This document shows positions 60,640 to 64,000 of a DNA stretch of 64,000 bases, in pieces. The first letter of the stretch is position 1; every line of letters begins with the position of its first letter. The stretch covers positions 23,849,841 through 23,913,840 of the forward strand of contig NC_092575.1 in NCBI RefSeq assembly GCF_037975245.1, given 5' to 3'. Source of the DNA: Apostichopus japonicus (taxonomy: Eukaryota > Echinodermata > Holothuroidea > Aspidochirotida > Stichopodidae). A program made the position numbers and the translations under genes. The notes below the pieces were generated by a model. It saw only the letters and a list, made by a program, of their open reading frames with translations. It did not search any database and was not told the DNA's origin.

Positions 60640-62520
60640 TGAATATTTAGAAGGATACCATAATGCATCTTTTCCGGTCCGAATAGTTCTTGACCAACTA
60701 AAATGACCACTACTTCATCAGTTTCTAAATTAATGTAACGGGACCTGAAAAAAATCACTATAGGCCCTTATCAAGACTAGCACGCCTTGGACCACCTAAC
60801 CAATGGGTCATAGGAATTCTCAACACATTGTAGAAGGATACCATAATGCGTCTTGACCGGTCCAAAGCGTGCTTGACCAATTAAAATGACCACTAAATCA
60901 ACAATTTTTTAAATAAATGTAACAGGAACTGAAATAAAAAACATTTGGGCCCTAATCAAAACCAGCACGCCTTGGACCACCCAACCAATGGTTAACATGA
61001 ACTCTTAAGTCATTGTAGAAGGGTACCATAATGCGTCTTGCCCGGTCCAAAGCGTGCTTGACCAATTTAAATGACCATTAAATCATTACTTTTTTAATGA
61101 CTGAAAAGGGACCACGAAAAAGCTTTGGGCCCTAATCCATGCAGCACGCCTTGGATCACCAAACCGATGGTTAACATGAACTCTAAGGACATTGTAGAAG
61201 GGTACCATAATGCGTCTTGCCCGGTCCAAAGCGTGCTTGACCAATTAAAATGACCACTAAATAATTACTTCTTTATTGAGTGTAACGGGACCACAAAAAA
61301 GCTTTGGGCCCTAATCCATGCAGCACGCCTTGGACCACCAAACCGATGGCTAACATGAACTCTAGGGACATTGTAGAAGGGTACCATAATGCGTCTTGCC
61401 CGGTCCAAAGCGTGCTTGACCAATTAAAATGACCACTAAATAATTACTTCTTTATTGAGTGTAACGGGACCACAAAAAAGCTTTGGGCCCTAATCCATGC
61501 AGCACGCCTTGGACCACCAAACCGATGGCTAACATGAACTCTAGGGACATTGTAGAAGGGTACCATAATGCGTCTTGCCCGGTCCAAAGCGTGCTTGACC
61601 AATTTAAATGACCACTAAATCATTACTACATCATCGAGTGTAACGGGACCACGAAAAAGCTTTGGGCCCTCATCCATGCAACACGCCTTGGACCACCTAA
61701 CCAATCGGTAACATGTACTCTAAAGACATTGTAGAAGAGTACCATAATGCGTCTTGCCCGGTCCAAAGCGTGCTTGACCAATTTAAATGACCATTAAATC
61801 ATTACTTCTTTATTGATTGTAACGGGACCACAAAAAAAGCTTTGGGCCTTAATCAATGCAGCACGCTTTGAACCACCAAACCGATGGTTAACATGAACTC
61901 TAAGGACATTGTAGAAGGGTACCATAATGCGTCTTGCCCGGTCCAAAGCGTGCTTGACCAATTAAAATGACCACTAAATAATTACTTCTTTATTGAGTGT
62001 AACGGGACCAATAAAAAGCTTTGGGCCCCAATCCATGCAGCACGACTTGGACCACCAAACCGATGGTTAACATGAACTCTAGGGACATTGTAGAAGGGTA
62101 CCATAATGCGTCTTGCCCGGTCCAAAGCGTGCTTGACCAATTTAAATGACCACTAAATCATTACTACATCATCGAGTGTAACGGGACCACGAAAAAGCTT
62201 TGGGCCCTCATCCATGCAACACGCCTTGGACCACCAAACCGATGGTTAACATGAACTCTAAGGACATTGTAGAAGGGTACCATGATGCGTCTTGCCCGGT
62301 CCAAAGAGTGCTTGACCAATTTAAATGACCACTAAATCATTACTTCGTTAATGAATGTTAATGGACCTGCAAATATGTTTAGGCCCTTGTGAAGACCAGC
62401 ACGCCTCGGACCACTCAACCAATTGGTCTTATGAATTCTAAGGACATTGTTGAAGAGTTCCATAATGCGTCTTACCCGGTCCAAAGAGTATTTGACCAAT
62501 ACAAACGACTAATGCACAAT
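60640..62520 (+). repeat. ~180-bp tandem array, eleven units
   Basis: The phrase 'attgtagaagggtaccataatgcg' style junction recurs at about 60,647, 60,825, 61,010, 61,190, 61,368, 61,548, 61,729, 61,909, 62,088, 62,266 and 62,445. Units also contain 'cttgcccggtccaaagcg', 'tgcttgaccaatt', 'gtaacgggacca' and 'cagcacgccttggaccacc'. Central units are nearly identical and the outer ones diverged, as expected for unequal exchange. Two unit types (…ttactacatcatcgagtg and …ttacttctttattgagtg) alternate in part. Confidence 0.93.
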
Positions 62521-62599
62521 CATTATCCAGTAGATTCATCAATATCTTCTTTTTTGAATTTCAACTCTACGTCTGTACCAGTGTGGTGATACAAAACAA

Positions 62600-63400
62600 A
62601 AGCAACACCTTTGGCTCGCAAGTTTAATGCTTATTGGTGCTTTACAATCATCAGCATACAAAGTTTCCTTCCCATTCCGGAGAAACACACGCGCACTCTT
62701 CTTCTTTTTTTTTGGGGGGGGGGGCCTTAGCGCAACTACATTTTCAGAATGAAGTGATATCTGTAGACTGGCAACGAACTGAAAACGTTTTTGTTTTAAT
62801 TATTCGTTTATAGAACTTAATTTTATTTCTTTTATTCATTTCACCCGTCAACCCTTCACATATTTACAGATTTAAAGAACAAAGAAGTGTTCTTGCCTCT
62901 CTTCTTGAAAGTGGTTTTGAACGCTTTAACCCCCTTCGTAGACTCTGAAAGATTCCACTGCTACATTCTAGAGCTGACCATGGAGCTATAAACAGACAAT
63001 CAGTCATCTCGGGTCAAGCGGAGATAAACTGACTTTAATAGTTTATTTAGCAAAATAGTCTTCAAGTGAAATAGGTCTACCCAGACATATATTTTATGCC
63101 GAAATCCCTTTCTGATTTATTTATGATCTCCATTAGCCATAGTTGGTAATGAACCATCCAAGTTACCCTATAGTGCCATTCTATGCATTTTGATTTTATC
63201 GTGTTCCCATGCATGTGCTTGTTCTTTCTCTTAGCGATTTTTCAATAGAAAGTTTCTCTTGGAGTGTAGAAGGCAGATCCACCATAAGAAGTCTCACTGG
63301 GTTTATTCCAACTAAACATAGACCAGAGTTAGTGTGATTTTTTAGTTGGTTTCCTTTCATTCAGTTCTACCTAATTATTAATTATAACGTCCATAATCTA
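62600..63400. other. No gene seen
   Basis: AT-rich sequence with a T-run followed by a G-run near 62,706-62,724. Nothing assignable. Confidence 0.35.
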
Positions 63401-63404
63401 GCCA

Positions 63405-63600
63405 GGGACGTCGCTAGAGGGGGGTGTGGGGTGTCTCATCCCCCCCCCCTCCAATCTTGGTAAAACTGACGAAAGTTGGATAATTTTTGTGCGACAGTCG
63501 GAATTTCCGACTGTCGCACTCGAATTTTTCCGACTGGCGCACTCGAATTTTCAAATATTCTTGTAGTGACCTAAAATTTTCGGTCAAAATTGACCTTGAA
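63405..63600. repeat. G-run repeat with 31-bp near-perfect palindrome
   Basis: 'acgtcgctagaggggggtg' and a C-run are followed by 14-base perfect inverted arms at 63,489-63,502 and 63,506-63,519 (gtgcgacagtcgga and its inverse, with ATT between). A third partial copy, 'tccgactggcgcac', follows. It looks like the edge of a dispersed repeat. Confidence 0.7.
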
Positions 63601-64000
63601 TCAGTCATATTTGCTACGATTTCCTTGTCACAATGAGAAATTGTATCTCGCGATCTTTATACTCCACCATACAAAATTTCGTATGATTTTGAATACTCTA
63701 AAAAAAATGCCTAATAGAACTTCTGCACAACATATACTATTAAAACGCTCAATGCTAATCTACGGAAGCTTAAAAATGCCATCAACATAAGAAAACCTTT
63801 GCCCCATAAGGTGAAATTTTTCTGTAAATTGTTTAGATAACAAGATAAAATGTTATCAAAAAAACAGAAAAATGTTGCATTGCTTACTTGCTTTAAATGA
63901 GTAATTGAACAATTTTGTGAAAAATGTTTAATTGAAAACTAATCAAATCTCGTCAATTAGTCATTTTTTGCTGCAAAATGTTCATTTGTTTACTTCATTC

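Overview
This is eukaryotic, intron-rich, AT-rich DNA, dense in repeats. Long G-homopolymer tracts, many AGGCCT/TAGGCC motifs, GGTCA-rich dispersed repeats and a multi-domain death-fold/ZU5 gene all suggest a marine invertebrate deuterostome, most likely an echinoderm. That placement is inference from style and gene content, not from a marker gene.

Layout. 1-6.8 kb: decayed repeats, including an antisense LINE with endonuclease and reverse-transcriptase fragments (835-1960), and a 600-bp pure pyrimidine minisatellite (5157-5762). 6.8-35.2 kb: one large plus-strand gene reconstructed here as 15 exons whose splice phases all agree. Its introns hold a 212-bp tandem array, ~700-bp duplications, a nested MITE and large GGTCA arrays. 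35.4-43 kb: a TA microsatellite, more GGTCA repeat, an AAT-microsatellite repeat, a TTAA-flanked MITE and a 3' LINE end. 43-47.7 kb: two hAT-like elements with perfect 8-bp target duplications, sharing an internal core but ending differently. 47.9-51.3 kb: a 3.4-kb foldback element with long inverted arms built of tandem units, containing a short coding relic and a 93-bp perfect palindrome. 52.5-54 kb: a two-exon, frameshifted gene relic. 55.6-62.5 kb: a hairpin, a cluster of CCGACTAA-type motifs, a second foldback element and an eleven-copy ~180-bp tandem array. Two weak exon candidates on the minus strand flank the second foldback.

The main discovery candidate is the 6.8-35.2 kb gene. It predicts a protein of about 1,490 residues: beta-propeller, death-effector-like fold, long 14-residue-repeat helix, second death-effector-like fold, ZU5, UPA-like region, third death-effector-like fold, and a short UBA-like segment. 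ZU5-UPA followed by a death fold is the autoinhibitory module of UNC5, PIDD and ankyrins. Here it is joined to a propeller and an oligomerising helix, which suggests an intracellular sensor/scaffold for apoptosis or innate immune signalling. The far C-terminus may carry a one-base frameshift at an A6 run.

The rest of the window is mostly a record of mobile elements, several with clean target-site evidence (8-bp, TTAA and 4-bp duplications, and one filled/empty site comparison inside the window).
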